Shown: positions 11,537 to 21,781 of the stretch, in pieces
Layout: each line of letters opens with the position of its first letter
How positions within the stretch are numbered: position 1 is the first letter of the stretch
Assembly (NCBI RefSeq): GCF_017916325.1
Contig: NC_090168.1
Span: forward strand, 65,182 to 129,181
Length of the DNA stretch: 64,000 nt
Direction: 5' to 3'
Origin: Leishmania martiniquensis
Lineage: Eukaryota > Euglenozoa > Kinetoplastea > Trypanosomatida > Trypanosomatidae
The notes under the pieces: model-generated
Seen by the model: only the letters and a program-made list of their open reading frames with translations
The model's database searches: none
What the model was told of the DNA's origin: nothing
Translations under genes and position numbers: made by a program

Positions 11537-13249
11537 TCACCGCTGTCCATCCAAGTGAAGGCCCATGGCTGATCGTGTGGGGAAACGCAGCCCGAGCAGT
11601 TGCTCCTCCTCCACCCCTAGCTCAGTGAGTAGTGAGGCTCCCGTCACAATGCTCGGCGCGGCTGCGCCAGTGCCTTCTTCCCGCCCCTGCATCGTGCCGT
11701 AGCCGGCGTGGCTTCGCGCTGCCATGTGGATGGAGCTGCTAGCGGAGTACGTCGACATGTCGATCTGCTTCCAGGTGCGCTGCGGTGGGTATGCGGCCGT
11801 TGGCAGAAGGCGGAAGAACCAGCGCACCACGAAGCACCGGTGCCGCGGAACGTCACTCTCCATCCAGTCAGTGTAGCATCGGCGTGGCAGCGGGTTGCCG
11901 TCGACGTCCTCACCAGGGTTTGTGAGCTGCGCATCACCGAAGATCTGGAGGAGGTTACGCCGCACACCGAGGTCATAGATGTTGCGGCGCATGAACGACT
12001 GAAGTGTGCGTGTATGGTAGGCAGCCGAGTCCGCATCGCTTCTCGATGTCCCGTCCACGTCGCTGTCAGAGTCCCCTGACGTTCCCTGAGAGGAGAGACG
12101 CCGCTCATTCTCGTAGATCACCATGTCAATCGTGGTGATGTTGTGTCGCGCATACGTGAAGTGCCGCTTCAGTAAGTACGTGGTCATGGCGAAAAAGAGA
12201 GCACTCTGCGCCATGCACACCATGACACCGAAGAAAGGCGGGCCAACATCGAGTTCTTCAAGAATGTTGGCCCCAACACCGAGGCCCTTGCGCGGTGGTG
12301 GTGTCGTTGATGAGCCCGCTGGAGAGGCGTGCGGTCGTGCAATGCCGAAAAGATCTTCTCTTGAGTCGAGCACGTACACCGTGAGCGCAATCGACAGCAA
12401 CATCAGCGCCCACGCCGTGAGAAGCCACGTGTACATTAGAACCAGAAGGTAATTCTTGTAGTTGTAGAAGCCGACGCACTGGCCCAGCCATGGGCAGTGA
12501 TGATCGTACTTGAGGATGCACACATTGCAGCGACTACAGTGATGGGCGCGCGGCGGCTTGTACGTGGTGCACATCGGACAGAAGTTCAAGTGGGTGTTCT
12601 GAACACTCGTGTAGCTGTTTGCCTTGGGATTGAAAAAAAACTGCTCGTACAACGGCTTCGTCGCTGGCGCGATGGCGTCCGCTGGCGGAAGAGTTGACCG
12701 GCTACCTCCCTCCTCCACCGTCACGCTTGCCCCAAACGTCCGCAGCCGACGGTGCTTCTGGGCGCTGAAGTGTGTCCGGTCAGGCGGGTAGAGGGCCACG
12801 GGAGAATCGGAGCGGGCCAGCGGCTCGTAGAAGGTGCTGAGCGCGAGCGACGCGCTCTTCGTTGCACGCTGGCGAAACACAGCCGGGACCCGACCAGGGG
12901 GCACCATGACAGCCATGGTGTAAGCCCATATTTCCATTAACAGCAGGAACACTGAGGTGAGGAAGAGCAACCATCCCCACAGCTTCACATCGTACAGATT
13001 GGTCATCCGCATCGGCGACACGCTCGACCAGCGCGTCTTCTTACCTGCCGCGGAAGGGGCGGCTCCCCGTGTGGCGAGTAAATCATCGGCACTCACGTCG
13101 ATGAACGGGTGAAGAAACGCAGTCGCGAGGGCCTCCAGTGTGTTTGGAAACAAGTACGTGTAAAAGCTCTGGGCAGAGTACATGGTGGTGCACACTAGAG
13201 CAGTGACCACCACAATGTCGCTCCAACTACGCTCGCAGCAACACACCAT
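11537..13249 (-). CDS. DHHC zinc-finger protein S-acyltransferase (palmitoyltransferase)
   Basis: The cysteine-rich DHHC domain is clear at residues 224-266: paired Cys motifs CPMC and CSRCNVC, conserved His residues and the catalytic DHHC at 249-252, followed by PWLGQCVG. Members transfer palmitate from palmitoyl-CoA to Cys residues of target proteins at Golgi, endosomal or plasma membranes. Four membrane spans are visible: about 10-34 and 88-116 before the domain, 267-294 and 338-361 after it, the standard topology with the active site in the cytosol. A degenerate TTxE-type motif ([10 protein letters not shown], 371-380) follows the last span, as in the family. A 100-residue polar insert separates span 2 from the domain, and the C-terminal 190 residues are divergent. 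Target proteins cannot be inferred from sequence. Confidence 0.95.
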   Translation of the reverse strand: MVCCCERSWSDIVVVTALVCTTMYSAQSFYTYLFPNTLEALATAFLHPFIDVSADDLLATRGAAPSAAGKKTRWSSVSPMRMTNLYDVKLWGWLLFLTSVFLLLMEIWAYTMAVMVPPGRVPAVFRQRATKSASLALSTFYEPLARSDSPVALYPPDRTHFSAQKHRRLRTFGASVTVEEGGSRSTLPPADAIAPATKPLYEQFFFNPKANSYTSVQNTHLNFCPMCTTYKPPRAHHCSRCNVCILKYDHHCPWLGQCVGFYNYKNYLLVLMYTWLLTAWALMLLSIALTVYVLDSREDLFGIARPHASPAGSSTTPPPRKGLGVGANILEELDVGPPFFGVMVCMAQSALFFAMTTYLLKRHFTYARHNITTIDMVIYENERRLSSQGTSGDSDSDVDGTSRSDADSAAYHTRTLQSFMRRNIYDLGVRRNLLQIFGDAQLTNPGEDVDGNPLPRRCYTDWMESDVPRHRCFVVRWFFRLLPTAAYPPQRTWKQIDMSTYSASSSIHMAARSHAGYGTMQGREEGTGAAAPSIVTGASLLTELGVEEEQLLGLRFPTRSAMGLHLDGQR

Positions 13250-15170
13250 TACCTTACGCCGGCACCACAGCCAGCCTTAAACCAAGAGACGAGCCAAAAG
13301 AGCCTCCGAATCTTCCTACAAGTGCCAAGTACCAGAGGGTCGGCGGCCCTCGTTTCGAGATATCAACAGCTTCGTGCCGGCGCTGAGGAGCCGCTACAAC
13401 ACGCAGCAAGCGCACGATATTCTTGACAGCGGAGAGTCTCCAATAATAAAGAGAAAAGGGCCAAAAAAAACAGAAAAGGGAAAATGCACGACGTTGATTA
13501 CGCCCTCTCGTTGGGTGGTGAGCGGTCTCTGCGGTTGCGTATCGGAGGGGGAGGGTACGGGGGGGCGTTACGACAGGCCAGCGCCAAGTCGCCAGCCCTT
13601 TAGCTTCCTCGCGCACGCGTTCGCCTCCTTCGGCTAATGCCACCCAAGGGTTTTACTTGTGAAAAAGAGCGGGTCCTCATACACGTGTCGGTAAGCTACG
13701 GAACGGGTCTCGATGTCATTCCTATGCACACGGGATAGCGGCAGCGATGTGCAACACGCCGAAGAGCGGCGGCTGGCGAAGAGCGGGACACGGCAGCAAT
13801 CCTAATGAAGAAGGCTCTCTTTGTGCGGCACGCAGAGTGCCACAGATCGTGGGCGTGCGGTGATACCGAGAGAGAGAGCAACGAAGCTAGAATCAGCAAG
13901 GTTCGATGCACACCGAGTGCATTTTGAGCTCAGCGTTTCCCCACAGACGAGAAACAGAGAGGAGGCACAGCAGCAGCGGCGCACAGAATGCGCATAAGAA
14001 GGGTGAGGAGAGGTGAGGAGGGAGGGTAAGGTGAACAGGGATGGAGCGGATTGTTGCAGGTAAGAGAAGGAGCAATGGCGGTGTATTTTTTTTGTTTGTG
14101 ACAGCCGTTGCACAGAGGCGCACACTCGAAAACGCACGCGCCCCAAAAAAAAAAGAAGAGGCGAGCATATTTTTGGCCGCCGTTATGCACGACAGCATTT
14201 GGAAGGTCGCGGTGAATGCCGACACCGAATGCGATGGCCGGGGGAAAACGGGGTAAAGGGGGAGTGAAAAAAAAGAGAGGTGCAGGAGCGGCGGAGTACG
14301 GGAGCGGACGCATTAGAAGAGGCATGAAACGAGCGTCAAGAGGGGCCACAAGAAGGCTTTGCAAGGGGTGCATCCGCCTTTCCTCGCACGCGGCGTGGCT
14401 GTGAACCATCTGTAGAAACACTTGGGCTAAAAATTGGTACAGAGCTCCTCGACGAGCCCTCTATGCCCCTTTCACAAACACCGCAGGAGGCCTAGCACAG
14501 CCATGAACGATGTCGGCACAGCGAGCATACCTCAGGCCGCGGGATGTATCATGGATGGGCGTGGAACGCTTACACGGTATCCCTTCACGCCTCGCCACCC
14601 CCCCCCGCGTGCCTCCATTTTGGAAGCAGAGGATTCTTATTCACTCTGCTCGCAGCGCACGCTGAGAGCGCGTGGAAAGATGGTCGACCTATACCTCGAA
14701 CGGCGCCTCACACGCACTACCGACTCGTCCCTACGCGACTGAAGAAACGGATACCGAGACGGAAGACCAAAGGCGGCTGCGGAAGTACCATAGCCAAAGG
14801 AGCCATGTGCTGAACGAAGAAACGAGAGCGCCGGCGTGCCTGCATCTCGAGTGGGGCAAGAAACAAAAAAGCATGTACATTTACCCACATACATCTCGTG
14901 CCTACTCAGCGATGGCCACAGCCGCCGAAGCACGAGCGGCAAAGTAGCCCAACACCATACCGCGAGCGATGAAGGTGTACAAGCCCTAAGCACATGCACA
15001 CGCACACTCGGCCTCTTTGTCTACACCGCACACTCACACAGAGACCACGTCGGCAGCAGAGCGAACGTGGAGAGCACCTGAGAAAAAAGGCATGCGCCAT
15101 TTTTCACTCAGAGTGTGCTGATTCCTCATCACCCTCGCCGCCGAAAAGTCAGTGATCGGGCACACATTGT
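13250..15170. other. Intergenic region upstream of the DHHC gene
   Basis: No convincing gene. A minus-strand frame at 13254-13643 lies in the 5' flank of the DHHC gene but has no recognisable content. Purine-rich runs on the plus strand occur at 13966-14032 and 14242-14300. The region ends where the second 669-bp repeat begins. Confidence 0.5.
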
Positions 15171-15839
15171 CAGTCTTCATCTGCCCCTTGGCTGCACCAC
15201 CACTGCATCCTCTTCGCCCAGGACGAGCCATCCAGCCGTCAGAGCACGGCGTGCGGCTATCAGGCCCTCTCCCCTACCCTCACAATATCCTTCCTCGCGC
15301 CCCCTCCGGGTACCTCCTCTGCGCGATCGGCGCCAAGCGCCCGTCGGCGGACTGCCCGCCATGACCCGCGCGGGCAGCGTCCACCACACGGGGCAGGCGC
15401 GGAAGCGGCCGCGTCTACCGTGCGGGCAGCAGCGGTTCGCCAACGCGCACGCTCGTCCACCGCGAAGAGCGAGCCGCACGACCCCAGGGAACGGCGCCCG
15501 GAGGCCTTGCACCCAGCCGCTACGTCGCGCCTCCGGCACCAGGGCGCCATCAGCACACATACTCAGATGTGACCGACGCCGCGCATCTCAATGCTTTGCA
15601 CGGATGCGATCCGTCGTGCCGCCAATGCGTGGCAGCCCGTGCGCACACGGCTCACGGTCTCCATCCGGCCCTCCCTCACGCCTCGCGGGGAGGGTGTCTC
15701 TGGGCGGCTTGCCCGCATGTGCCTGTGCGCGCAGAGCTCACAGCGTGTCGTCTTGGGGGGGGGAGCTAACACCACAGTGCAGACAACACGGCAGGCAGCA
15801 ATACACATGCATGCCACGCCGTCAGCGTCAGTCACCCAC
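15171..15839. repeat. Dispersed 669-bp repeat, copy 2 (SIDER-like candidate)
   Basis: Same sequence and orientation as 3389-4057, same length and one visible base difference. It lies in the 3' flank of the ADAT1-like gene (16358-18595), as copy 1 lies in the 3' flank of the 921-aa gene. The 3' junction differs (aattacccgtg here, cgcggcaggg at copy 1). The two copies are direct repeats 11,782 bp apart and bracket three genes. Confidence 0.85.
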
Positions 15840-16357
15840 AATTACCCGTGAATGAAAGCCCAAGCACAACACAGACGGCGTGAGGGACAGCGGAAGAGAC
15901 GGGCGATCAAAAGTGGAAATGAAGAAGAGGCAGCATGCGAGTCGAAGAAATGTGTGGCAAGAATCCACCTCTATATTCGACCGGCGTGCAGAATCTCAGT
16001 GGTGCGCGACACACAGAGTACCGCACCCGAGTATCATACGGGAGCCGTACCGCACAGGAAGCAACTGCGATGGCCAAAGAAGCAACTGAAATAGGGCGGA
16101 AGGCGCGCATCGACTACGAAAGCTCTCAGTGGCCGAAACATTTTTACTGTGTCGGTGTTTGGGTGGGTGGTTGGGCGTACTTGCCGTGAAAGGGCCCCAA
16201 AGCGGCGCCGGCTCGGTGGAGAATACCCCACATTTCTGCTTTGGTGGGGGAGAGGGCCTCAAGCCAGCCATCCCTGTCAGAGCAGCGCATGGCTTGCGGC
16301 CAGTACCAAACGTCTCGACTCCCTCTCGGCAGCACATGCACCCGCGGGCGTTGAATC
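15840..16357. other. 3' flank of the ADAT1-like gene
   Basis: No gene seen. Proximal 3' untranslated region of the ADAT1-like gene, between its stop codon and the 669-bp repeat. Confidence 0.5.
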
Positions 16358-18595
16358 TCACTGTGTGGCTTCGCGCTTCTCGGCAGCTACGAAGATCGAA
16401 TCAGGGCAACCTATCTGTGGCGATGATGCCCACAGAAAGCGTACCGAGTCCCCTTCAGTGCACGACGGCTGCAGGTGACAGCGATGCACGCGCTGGCTCA
16501 TAGAAAGACCCTCTGCGTGAGAGGTGATACTGTGGGAGCCGCACTCGCCAGTTTCAGCCGAGGAGCACGATGCCGAGGCCGCGCTCAGCGTCAAGGAAGG
16601 GGATATCAGCGCGGCTTCTTTGTGTGCCGCTTGCAGCCGCTGCACGCGATGGCCCATCCACGGACGGGAAAGCGGGCACTGCTGCCACAAACTCCCAAAG
16701 AAGGTGCAGGAGAGCCTCGCCAGTGCACGCCCTGTCATTCCTTGCGGCAGTCCGGCCTTCGTGTTCAAGACAAGAGAGCAACGGTAGTCTCCTGCGGAAT
16801 GGCCAAACTGCCAGCTGCAAGTCACCTCGCCTGAAGTCAGCGCTCCTGCCTCCTCACCACGCCCGCGCTTGCGGTTCGCCGCCGCAGACCTGACGCACAG
16901 CCACCGACTACGCGAGTAACTGCTGTCACTGGGCAGATTGGAATCGGGTGGCCACGCGGCCGCTGACGGGCGCGCTACGGCAAATTCTGCACTGCTAAAA
17001 AAAGCGAACCCAGGAGCCGGAGGCGCCGTCTCGTCTCTGTCTGCATGAGGCCACCACCTGCGACTCCGCCACTGAAACGTAGCTGCTGCATCGTCCGCCG
17101 CTGCGCGCATATCCCCATCGTCCCCAGGCGGGGGCCACAGAATGTGGATTGAGGACAGCCGCATCGGCACCGGAAACAGAGAGGCCCGGCGATGGCCTTG
17201 CACCCCAAGTGCACACCACCGCCAAACCTTATCTGTGCACGACATCGAGAGGTTTGCACGTCCTTTGCCGGGCTTCACACGTGCAGCGTACAAGAGTGGT
17301 GCCGCCCCGTTGAGCGGCGAGTGGTGGGCAGCCAAGGAGTAGCCGCCGACGCGCGTGACGGGGGGAGACTCATGCGCAGAATCGCTTTCTGAAACCTCCG
17401 ACCGAACAGTAGAGTCGAGCCAGCAGCCGCAGGCGGCCCGCAAGAGGAGGTGGCCGCTGCGGCCCGAGCGGCCTGCCACCGCAGCCAGCGAGCCACACAT
17501 CCATCGAGTACACACAAGGTGCACTGCAGCGGTCTCACGCAGCTCCCACTGCGGGCCGCTCGAGAAGCCGGCCGCCGCAGCTCCACTGCAGTAGCCGTTG
17601 CGTCTGCGCAGAAAGGGGTCTGAGAAGGCGCGGTCACCGCAGCGTGCATCGGCCTCTGCCATCTCCAGCAGAAATGCGATGAAGCCACGGCGCGCCATCA
17701 CCTCGGCATGGCCGTCGCGCAGTTCAAAGCGTCGTCTCACGTTCTCAACCGCATCAGAGGGGGGCGCGTCGTGGGCGGCGAGGCATCGGGAGCCCGATCC
17801 GAGCGAGACACACACATAGCGACGCGCTGAAGCCTTCACGCTTCTCTCCGAGAGTGCTGCATCTTCGGCGCATGGGCACTCGAGGAGTGGAATGCTGAGT
17901 ACAAACGCAGCAACAATTATGACGTCCCCTTTGCCCTCTGTACCTGCTTCCTGATCCGGCGCATCCGCCACAGCACACGACGGGCCCGGCCTCCGTGCAC
18001 CATCCGCTAAGGCTTGCTGCCATAGCCAGCGCCACAATGGCTGAGGCTGCGCCTCTACCGCGCGGTGCACGGCGCCGTGAGGTGTGTCGCTCCACAAACC
18101 AGGAGCGATCCAGCTAAGCGGCGCTGCCCTCTCCGCTGATGTGCTGGCGCCGCTGCCTTCCATGAGTATAGGTCGGTGTACACCTCTCTGCTGGAGAGAT
18201 GTGAGGAAGAGGAGCAGTCCCTCCGAAGTAGCGAAGTGCCATCGAGCGCCGCCGCCGACGCAGTGCTGGGGTGCGGCTCTCGTGCGGATTCCTTTGCGAG
18301 GCGAAGGCCCTGGGGCGGAAAGATGAGAGGAGCGAGGCATACCAAAGGGCAAAGCGGAAGAGGGGAGGGCAGCAGTTGGAGAATGCATCCGGTGCGTCGG
18401 AGAGACACCCCGGTCGCCACAGCCTGTGCAGAAAGCATACCGTGCCTGGCAAGCAACGCAAGACTGCGGCGCAGCGCCACCCCCCTCCCCCCGTGAGAGC
18501 CCCCAACCCCTCCCGCAGGTCGTGCACCGCACTCTCGCTACCTCTGAGGCAGAAGTGGGGCGAGGGCATGAGAAGTCTTCGCCCAGCAGTAACAT
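16358..18595 (-). CDS. ADAT1-like tRNA-specific adenosine deaminase (editase domain)
   Basis: The frame contains the three zinc/catalytic blocks of the adenosine-deaminase (editase) domain shared by ADAT1/Tad1 and ADAR: HAEVMARRGF with His296 and the proton-shuttling Glu298, a CG block at residues 366-368 where Cys367 replaces the usual PCG, and the SCTDK block with Cys453. The segment before the third block (RVKPGKGRANLSMSCTDK) and the one after it (LGVQG ... LSSIHIL) are typical of the family. Yeast Tad1 and human ADAT1 deaminate A37 of tRNA-Ala to inosine. The protein is 745 aa, well above the roughly 400-500 aa of Tad1/ADAT1. The N-terminal 60 residues hold three CxxC pairs (CTTC, CVAC, CTGC), a possible zinc-binding module, and there are long low-complexity inserts. 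No double-stranded-RNA-binding domain is visible, which favours ADAT1 over ADAR. The start codon is uncertain. Confidence 0.85.
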   Translation of the reverse strand: MLLLGEDFSCPRPTSASEVARVRCTTCGRGWGLSRGEGGGAAPQSCVACQARYAFCTGCGDRGVSPTHRMHSPTAALPSSALPFGMPRSSHLSAPGPSPRKGIRTRAAPQHCVGGGARWHFATSEGLLLFLTSLQQRGVHRPILMEGSGASTSAERAAPLSWIAPGLWSDTPHGAVHRAVEAQPQPLWRWLWQQALADGARRPGPSCAVADAPDQEAGTEGKGDVIIVAAFVLSIPLLECPCAEDAALSERSVKASARRYVCVSLGSGSRCLAAHDAPPSDAVENVRRRFELRDGHAEVMARRGFIAFLLEMAEADARCGDRAFSDPFLRRRNGYCSGAAAAGFSSGPQWELRETAAVHLVCTRWMCGSLAAVAGRSGRSGHLLLRAACGCWLDSTVRSEVSESDSAHESPPVTRVGGYSLAAHHSPLNGAAPLLYAARVKPGKGRANLSMSCTDKVWRWCALGVQGHRRASLFPVPMRLSSIHILWPPPGDDGDMRAAADDAAATFQWRSRRWWPHADRDETAPPAPGFAFFSSAEFAVARPSAAAWPPDSNLPSDSSYSRSRWLCVRSAAANRKRGRGEEAGALTSGEVTCSWQFGHSAGDYRCSLVLNTKAGLPQGMTGRALARLSCTFFGSLWQQCPLSRPWMGHRVQRLQAAHKEAALISPSLTLSAASASCSSAETGECGSHSITSHAEGLSMSQRVHRCHLQPSCTEGDSVRFLWASSPQIGCPDSIFVAAEKREATQ

Positions 18596-19700
18596 CGCCG
18601 GCAGCCTTCAACGTCGTGGATGGAAGCGAACGCGCTTTTGCACTCGCACGTACGCGCACATCGATACGTGTGTACGAGCGACGGTCGCAGGGGGGCGCAC
18701 CATGATGGCCATAAGCCGTCTCTTTGGGGAAAGCCCGGCAGTCCCCTGCACACGTGCTGAAGAATCAGCAACCTCGAGCCACACAGACTCACGAAAACAC
18801 GGCCTGCCCATCCCTTTCAGCGTCATGAGTGAGCACAGCTGCTCATCGCTCTCACAACAGAGCGCTTGCAGCGAAGATCGCACAATACCCTGCAAGCGGT
18901 GCACCATAATGCACACGGTTTTCCACAAGGAGCGAGGGAAAAGTGGTGAAGGCGCTCGCCTACACGAAGCGGCGAAGGCTGCTGAGGAAAAGGGGGCGGA
19001 CGGTAGCACGACCGGGAAAGGGGAGAAAGAAACACAGAAGAAATAAAAGAGACGCTCGCGAAGTCACCGAGACGACGCTGTGTACAAGCTGGTGCAGGCG
19101 CGAGTTCCACAGGACACGCAGCATCTCGCTGGCTGACGCCGCACCACTTGAGCTTGTGAAGACTCACCCTAAATCGCATGTGCCGCAACACAGATATGCT
19201 GAGCTGCTCGAATGCGCGCCCACAACACGCCCGGCAAAGCGAAGCACTCGCGAGCGAGCGATCGGGACGAAGGCACCCGTTGCCACAGTCGCCTCCAGCC
19301 ATGAAGAGCATGAAAATGTGCGCCATAAATAAAAGCAGCAAGCAATTAAAACCTGATCTCCGCACGAGCGCATCTATTTTCTGCAAAGGAGAAAGCAGCC
19401 CATGCGATGAAAAGCCCCCCCTCACCTCCTCGCACCGCGTTGCCTTCTGTGTTTCCGCCAGCTTTGCTCGTGTGGACGTGCGCGCGCTCGACCAGCCGAA
19501 AAACAAAAGCGTGACTATTGCGCCATTGAGGCCCAGTGGCCGTCACGTAGCTGTGCTCTGCTCAAGCAGAAGAGCACACGCATAGAGACGACCGTAGAAA
19601 TCAGCAAAGACACAAACGCGACGCAATGCAGAGATGAAATATATATATAGATATAGATATGTTGGCTCGATTGGCACACGCTTACGGACTCACCGTGCCG
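18596..19700. other. Intergenic region between TDR1 and the ADAT1-like gene
   Basis: No convincing gene. Frames on both strands are short and featureless. A short AT-rich run (near 19636-19661) lies close to the TDR1 stop codon. It fits the TDR1 3' untranslated region and the 5' flank of the ADAT1-like gene. Confidence 0.5.
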
Positions 19701-21053
19701 TTACTCCTCTGGGGCCTTCTGTTGAAGGCGATGCATGTGCGCCCTGTACTCCTCCGGCGTACAAAATACGTCCCTTGCCTCTGGTGTCGCCATGCCGGCC
19801 TCCATCAGCCCATTCAACAGCGGAAACTGATCGAAGAACTTCACTCCTCCCGCCACTTCCAGCCTCAGTGACTTCGCTCGCAGCAGGAACGGTAAAACGG
19901 CCACATCGCCGGCATTCATCCTCTTGCCGCCAAAGAAGGGGCCATCGCCAAACGGATGCTTCGCCAGATGCTTCTCGAGCTCGCCAGCAGCCCATAGAAG
20001 CTCAGCTTGCGCATCCTCGCCGCCTCCGAAGTACCACGAGAGGAGTGCTCCAACAAAATTCTCAGCGTTTTCCATGAAGAAGCCCACCTCGTACTCACTC
20101 TCCATGTCTCCACGCGGCATCAGCACAGCACCCTCAGTCGCCACGCAGTCGATGTACTGGGCGATCAGCAGCGACTCGTGTATGGCCTCGCCGCACGGTG
20201 TGAACAGCGTTGGTACCGTCTCGCGGGGATTGATATTCTTGTACCACTCCGGCTGTGGATGCAGCGGCACCTCTACGAGGTACACCTGGAACTGACGCAT
20301 CTGGCACGCGAGGCGCACGCGGTCCGCAAAAGGACATAAGCGATTGCTGTACAGCACGTAGCCGCCATTCGCGCCCATCATCGGTGCGTCCTCTGGCACT
20401 AGATGGCGGTAGTTCTCCACGCACTGCTGTGGCGTGGGTAACGTGTCGCGCACAGACGCACGCTTCACGGCAGCAGCCCATAGCACCTTCATCCGCGGCG
20501 CCTTGCAGAACACGTCGTATCCTGCGTAGTACATCAGCGCCGGCCTCAGCCGCACCAGGAACGGCACGATCGCAACATCTGCCATCGTGAAGGTGTCATC
20601 ACAAAAGTACGGCCCCGTCGTCTGGTTCGCCGCGAGCAGTCCGTCCACGTAAGCGGCGTTGACGCCCACAGCCTTGCGCTTCTCAGAATTTAGTGGATCG
20701 CCAAGCAGCTGGTGCGCAGCACCAATGAAGTTGCCGATCTGACTCAGGAAGAACTCGATCTGGTGACGCTCTATCGCAGAAGCGCCCATCAGCGCGCCCG
20801 CAGGCGCAGTACTGTTGTCCAGGTACCGCGCGATCAGCAGTGACTCGAACACGACCCGCTTCTCTGAACCGCCAACCTCCAGCGTTGGCACCGTCTCGCG
20901 CGGGTTTATTTCTTTGTACCATTGCGGCATCTCTTCGCGCAGCCCAACAAGAACACGCTCGTACAGAATGTTCCTCTCCCGTGCAGCGATCTCTACGCGC
21001 TGGCAGAACGGGCACGTTGCCGAAACGTACAGCTTGAGCGCTCTTGTCGCCAT
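19701..21053 (-). CDS. TDR1: Thiol-dependent reductase 1 (tandem GST/glutaredoxin-like domains)
   Basis: The protein has 450 residues, the length I recall for Leishmania TDR1, and consists of two glutathione-S-transferase folds in tandem. The first has a glutaredoxin-type CPFC (residues 14-17) after a beta strand and the WYKEINPRETVPTL segment. The second (from about 230) repeats the pattern as CPFA (240-243) with WYKNINPRETVPTL, so it keeps one of the two cysteines. Known TDR1 enzymes use glutathione or trypanothione for thiol-disulfide exchange, dehydroascorbate reduction and thiol transfer, and have been linked to antimonial reduction. I chose the ATG at 21053, not the in-frame one at 21530. 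The upstream 159 residues are low-complexity and Ser/Leu/Pro-rich, and on the minus strand a long polypyrimidine tract (21213-21185) is followed by the first AG at 21093-21092, just upstream of 21053. Confidence 0.95.
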   Translation of the reverse strand: MATRALKLYVSATCPFCQRVEIAARERNILYERVLVGLREEMPQWYKEINPRETVPTLEVGGSEKRVVFESLLIARYLDNSTAPAGALMGASAIERHQIEFFLSQIGNFIGAAHQLLGDPLNSEKRKAVGVNAAYVDGLLAANQTTGPYFCDDTFTMADVAIVPFLVRLRPALMYYAGYDVFCKAPRMKVLWAAAVKRASVRDTLPTPQQCVENYRHLVPEDAPMMGANGGYVLYSNRLCPFADRVRLACQMRQFQVYLVEVPLHPQPEWYKNINPRETVPTLFTPCGEAIHESLLIAQYIDCVATEGAVLMPRGDMESEYEVGFFMENAENFVGALLSWYFGGGEDAQAELLWAAGELEKHLAKHPFGDGPFFGGKRMNAGDVAVLPFLLRAKSLRLEVAGGVKFFDQFPLLNGLMEAGMATPEARDVFCTPEEYRAHMHRLQQKAPEE

Positions 21054-21781
21054 CCTCGAAGCAAGAGAAGCGCGGGTTCCGTTGAAGGTGGCTGGCGCAA
21101 GATGCGTTGGAGGAGGCAGACACAGTAGAATGCAGCAGGTGCCGTGCGCACGGGCGAAAGACAAGTGGCGAGAGCACGTGTGTGGGGAAAGCGGAAAGAA
21201 AGAGGGGAGGGCTGAGGGTGTACACAAAAGGCTGCAGCGGCCTGATGGCTGCGGGCGCGGCCGATAGGCGGCCGATGCGACCACGCATGCACACAGGTGG
21301 TAACGAACAAAAGGACAAAAGGCGGGTGAGGCGGACAGAGAAGAAACACGGGATGGGCACGCCAGTGAGAGAGTGGTAGGAAAGACAAGGCGAGAGCTGA
21401 TAAGACACAAGCTCGTGAAGTCATCTGCCCTCGCACTGCCTAAGCGTAGGCGCGTCGCGTGCGAACGCGGTCGTGCAGAGCGGACAAGGGGGACGCAATG
21501 GAAGCCCTGGAGTGCTGCTGGCCGCGACACAGCGCAAGCCGTTCAAGCGTGGGAGCGAAATATGGGAGCAACAGCTGCGGTCCAGGCGCTAGAAGCGCCC
21601 CTGCGGGCGCCTACATCCTTGCGGCATGGTGTTGGGTAATGTGGGCTAAACTAGAGCATCTGTGGTGACGTAAGCCAGAGAGGTGAGACATATGAAGGTG
21701 GAGCGTCACCGATGTGGCTTGGAGGCGGAAGACTCGCCAACTGCGTCTCTGCCGACCTCCGAACAGCATCTGCTGCCGCTT
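21054..21781. other. Spacer between the 337-aa gene and TDR1
   Basis: No separate gene. It contains the TDR1 trans-splicing signal and the short 3' flank of the 337-aa gene. Confidence 0.55.
21092..21213 (-). promoter_or_regulatory. Predicted trans-splicing signal for TDR1
   Basis: Minus-strand polypyrimidine tract at 21213-21185, then no AG until 21093-21092, which leaves a 5' untranslated region of about 39 bases before the ATG at 21053. This decides the start codon against the longer in-frame extension. Confidence 0.5.

Noticed and set aside
21054..21530. N-terminal extension of TDR1 by 159 residues
   Set aside because: Low-complexity, outside family homology, and upstream of the predicted trans-splice site at 21092-21093.
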